In this document: piece after piece, positions 62,002-64,000 of the stretch
How the letters are laid out: the number at the start of each line of letters is the position of its first letter
Numbering within the stretch: position 1 is the stretch's first letter
NCBI RefSeq assembly: GCF_024435355.1
Contig: NZ_JAMJWG010000017.1
Coordinates: 124,001-188,000 of the forward strand
DNA from: Streptomyces odontomachi
Lineage (GTDB): Bacteria > Actinomycetota > Actinomycetes > Streptomycetales > Streptomycetaceae
DNA: 64,000 nucleotides
Reading direction: 5' to 3'
The notes under the pieces: generated by a model
What the model saw: the letters and a program-made list of their open reading frames with translations, nothing else
Told to the model about the DNA's origin: nothing
Database searches by the model: none
Program-made: the position numbers and the translations under genes

Positions 62002-62928
62002 GTGCGCTACGAACTTTCCGATTTGCGGCTCTTCCGCGCCATCGCGGAGGAGCACAGTCTCTCCCTGGGCGCCTCTGCGGTGTTCATCACGCCGTCCACC
62101 GCCAGCTATCGGCTGAAGAATCTGGAGGGCGCGCTCGGCACTCCCCTTTTCGTCCGTAATGCGCGGGGGATGGAGCTGACCCCGGCTGGCGGCATGATGC
62201 TCGACTACGTGCGTGAGGTGTTGGGCTCTCTGGACCGGATGCACGACGAAATGAAGTCGTTCTCCGCCGGGCTCAAGGGGAATGTCAGGGTGTGGGCGAA
62301 CAGCAGTTCTCTGAACGGGTTCGTGGTTCCCGTCCTGAGTGAATTCCTGTTGGCGTACCCCGATGTCAATATCGACCTGAAAGAGCGGGCCAGCAAGGAG
62401 ATCCTGGAGGCGGTGACCGCCAAGGACGTTGAGGTCGGAATTCTCGCCGCGGAATTCGACCTCAGCCAGGTTCATGCCGTGCCGTTCGCCATGGACGAGC
62501 TGGTCGTCGCCGCGCCGCAGGGGCATGAGATCGCCCGTAACAAGGAGATCCGGTTCCGTGACGCGCTGGACTGTGACTTCGTGTGCATGAGCCGGGAGAG
62601 CAGTAATTTCGCCTTCCTTGCCGATGTCGCGAAACGCTCCGGCACAAGGCTGAACGTCCGGCTTCACGTCGACCACTTCCATGCCGTCCTCGACCTCGTG
62701 GAGGCGGGCATCGGTGTGGCACTCGTGCCGAAGAGGGTGTACGCGACGGCCGGCGCCGGCCGTCGTATCGCCGTGCTGCGGCTGAGCGACCCCTGGGCGA
62801 TCCGGCGGCTCAGCCTGATCACGCACGTGGACGGGCGGACGCCGGCGTTCACCTCCGCGCTCATCGACTACCTGCTCAGCCACCCCGCCGTCGCCGGCAC
62901 CCGGTTGCAGTACGAGCAGGGTCCTTGA
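62002..62928 (+). CDS. LysR-family transcriptional regulator
   Basis: 308 residues. The N-terminal winged helix-turn-helix (1-62) has LRLFRAIAEEHSLSLGASAV and TPSTASYRLKNLEGALGTPL, followed by FVRNARGMELTPAG. The periplasmic-binding-fold effector domain lies at ~88-295. The GTG at 62002 was chosen for GGAG 6 nt upstream, though the frame is open to 61957. It lies in the same direction as the DUF35 and thiolase genes, 120 bp upstream of them, and is their likely regulator through the inverted repeat at 62995-63009. Confidence 0.9.
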   Translation: MRYELSDLRLFRAIAEEHSLSLGASAVFITPSTASYRLKNLEGALGTPLFVRNARGMELTPAGGMMLDYVREVLGSLDRMHDEMKSFSAGLKGNVRVWANSSSLNGFVVPVLSEFLLAYPDVNIDLKERASKEILEAVTAKDVEVGILAAEFDLSQVHAVPFAMDELVVAAPQGHEIARNKEIRFRDALDCDFVCMSRESSNFAFLADVAKRSGTRLNVRLHVDHFHAVLDLVEAGIGVALVPKRVYATAGAGRRIAVLRLSDPWAIRRLSLITHVDGRTPAFTSALIDYLLSHPAVAGTRLQYEQGP

Positions 62929-62952
62929 GGCTCGAGCAGGGTCTTTGAGGCT
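62913..62952 (+). repeat. 20-bp tandem duplication across the LysR stop codon
   Basis: Units 62913-62932 and 62933-62952 differ at one base. The stop codon TGA lies in the first unit. Confidence 0.75.
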
Positions 62953-62994
62953 GCCGAATGGTCTCTTCGAATATTTCTGATGGTCCCCTGTAAA

Positions 62995-63009
62995 ACCCTG
63001 CCCTAGGGT
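62995..63009 (+). promoter_or_regulatory. Candidate LysR operator ACCCT-N5-AGGGT
   Basis: An inverted repeat with 5-bp arms and a 5-bp spacer lies 40 bp before the DUF35 start. This is the symmetry and spacing LysR proteins often bind. Confidence 0.4.
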
Positions 63010-63048
63010 CAGTTCACAAGCCCGAACAAGCGGAGGCGAGTGAACTAG

Positions 63049-63474
63049 ATGGCTGAGCGGACGCATTCCTCGCCCGTGACTGCGGTGGACACCTATTACT
63101 GTGAGCAGCTGTCTCGCGGGATTTTTTCCATCCCGCAGTGCACGGAATGTGGACAGCTTCACTTCTATCCTCGGGTGACCTGTCCTTTCTGCCATTCGTT
63201 CGCGCTGCGCTGGACTGTTCCGTCCGGTCGCGGGGTCGTCTATTCGACCACTGTGGTGCGCCGGAAGAACGGTGACCACAACGTGGCGCTCGTCGATCTC
63301 GAAGAAGGGCCCAGGCTGATGAGTCGGGTCGTCGGCGTCGAGCCCCACAAGGTCGTCATCGGCATGCCAGTGGAAGCGGCCGTCCAGGAGGAGGACGGCG
63401 AGCCGCTCCTGGTCTTCGTGGCCCCTCGCTCCGCGTTGAACGAGAAGAACGGCGGAAAGGGCGGCCGGGCATGA
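63049..63474 (+). CDS. DUF35 zinc-ribbon/OB-fold protein, partner of the thiolase
   Basis: 141 residues. The N-terminal zinc ribbon uses Cys31, Cys34, Cys45 and Cys48 (CTECGQLHFYPRVTCPFC). The C-terminal OB-fold (~55-130) includes GRGVVYSTTVVRRKNGDHNV. Such proteins are obligate partners of SCP2-type thiolases or HMG-CoA-synthase-like enzymes and contribute to acyl-CoA binding, as in steroid side-chain aldolases. ATG 63049 has GGAGG ~12 nt upstream. The thiolase ATG overlaps its stop (ATGA). Confidence 0.9.
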   Translation: MAERTHSSPVTAVDTYYCEQLSRGIFSIPQCTECGQLHFYPRVTCPFCHSFALRWTVPSGRGVVYSTTVVRRKNGDHNVALVDLEEGPRLMSRVVGVEPHKVVIGMPVEAAVQEEDGEPLLVFVAPRSALNEKNGGKGGRA

Positions 63475-64000
63475 GCGCGAAGGCGAACGGCATCGCGATC
63501 CTCGGCACCGGCCTCGCCGGTCTCGGACACGCGGGAGGCCGAAGCGAGCAGGACATCATCGCGCAGGCCGCCGGTCAGGCCGTCGCGGCCAGCGGGCTCG
63601 CGCTGGGAGACATCGACGGCATCATCACCTCGAGCCTCACCTCCCCGTGGTGGGTGATGCGGATGGCCGAATACCTCGGGATACGGCCACGGTTCTCCGA
63701 CAGCACCATGTTCGGCGGGTCGTCGTTCATCGCCGACCTCAGGACCGCGCGGCTCGCCATCGCGGCGGGGGAGTGCGAACACGTCCTGGTCTGCTACGGC
63801 GCCACCCCCCGTTCCGCGCCCAGCTCCACCGCGATCAACCGGATGCGCGCGGCGCTGGACCCGCAGCCCTACGAGCACCCGTACAAGCCCTTCAACCCGG
63901 TGTCCAGCTATGCGCTGGCCGCCGCCCGTCACATGCACGAGTACGGGACCACGCGCGAGCAACTCGCCGAAGTCGCCGTGGCAGCCCGCCGGTGGGCGCG
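63471..64000 (+). CDS. Thiolase-family protein (SCP2/nonspecific lipid-transfer type), 3' end outside window
   Basis: The first ~176 residues are visible, starting AKANGIAILGTGLAGLGHAG. The segment GGSSFIADLRTARLAIAAGE occupies the position where thiolases carry the nucleophilic cysteine (usually in a C-S/A-S-G context), and no Cys is present there. Together with the DUF35 partner this suggests an aldolase or decarboxylative type rather than a classic thiolase. The gene runs off the end, so the C-terminal His/Cys motifs cannot be checked. Probably the beginning of an acyl-CoA pathway operon. Confidence 0.85.
   Translation, partial: MSAKANGIAILGTGLAGLGHAGGRSEQDIIAQAAGQAVAASGLALGDIDGIITSSLTSPWWVMRMAEYLGIRPRFSDSTMFGGSSFIADLRTARLAIAAGECEHVLVCYGATPRSAPSSTAINRMRAALDPQPYEHPYKPFNPVSSYALAAARHMHEYGTTREQLAEVAVAARRWA

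Overview
The window is high-GC actinobacterial chromosome, almost certainly Streptomyces. Support comes from the codon usage, the frequent GTG starts and many leaderless-looking promoters. It also comes from lineage-typical genes: septation protein SepH, the CutR/CutS two-component pair, DUF5998, DUF4193, DUF3093, DUF3710 and DUF3159 proteins, a coproporphyrin-type ferrochelatase with C-terminal cysteines, and GNAT/acyl-CoA-synthetase lysine acetyltransferase. No rRNA, tRNA or CRISPR array was recognised.

Left part, about 1-36.6 kb, is conserved core. In order: an M16 peptidase pair, a GntR/FCD regulator, HPr (ptsH), a Pat-type acetyltransferase, DUF5998, a nucleotide pyrophosphatase-like enzyme, a VOC protein, a rhodanese-type sulfurtransferase, SepH, a low-complexity membrane protein, an aldonolactone oxidase-like flavoprotein, ferrochelatase, an inositol monophosphatase-like protein, CutRS, DUF4193, DUF3093, dUTPase with DUF3710, an alginate-lyase-like secreted protein, KdpD/KdpE, an OB-fold protein with DUF3159, two TrkA-type RCK proteins, a KimA-like APC transporter and a TRAM/TrmA-type RNA methyltransferase. 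From memory, much of this order matches the Rv2689c-Rv2701c block of M. tuberculosis. KdpDE, the two TrkA proteins and the KimA-like transporter look like a potassium-homeostasis neighbourhood. Two long inverted-repeat elements (26.3 and 31.2 kb) bracket kdpD to DUF3159.

Right part, about 36.6-61.5 kb, is an accessory island. It sits exactly at the 3' end of the methyltransferase gene. A second copy of the last ~20 codons of that gene, with identical THHVECVAILE residues but different third codon positions, lies stranded at 61507-61570. TGACGCA-type repeats occur near both ends and a truncated tyrosine integrase lies by the right end. The best reading is an integrative element that used the catalytic C-terminus of an RNA methyltransferase gene as its attachment site and supplied a replacement tail. 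It carries a polymorphic-toxin operon (SseB-like protein, WXG-region protein, 1596-residue RHS toxin with a lower-GC ADP-ribosyltransferase-like tip, and a macro-domain-like candidate immunity protein). It also holds a graveyard of broken genes (methyltransferase, nucleotidyltransferase, tyrosine recombinases, a Tn3-family transposase with a recognisable terminal repeat, an IS3 transposase). An intact HAD phosphatase, paired membrane proteins, two tandem HTH-transmembrane sensors and three small secreted proteins are also present.

From about 61.6 kb the sequence returns to apparently chromosomal genes: a LysR regulator, a DUF35 zinc-ribbon/OB protein and a thiolase-like gene running off the edge, probably the start of an acyl-CoA catabolic or biosynthetic operon.
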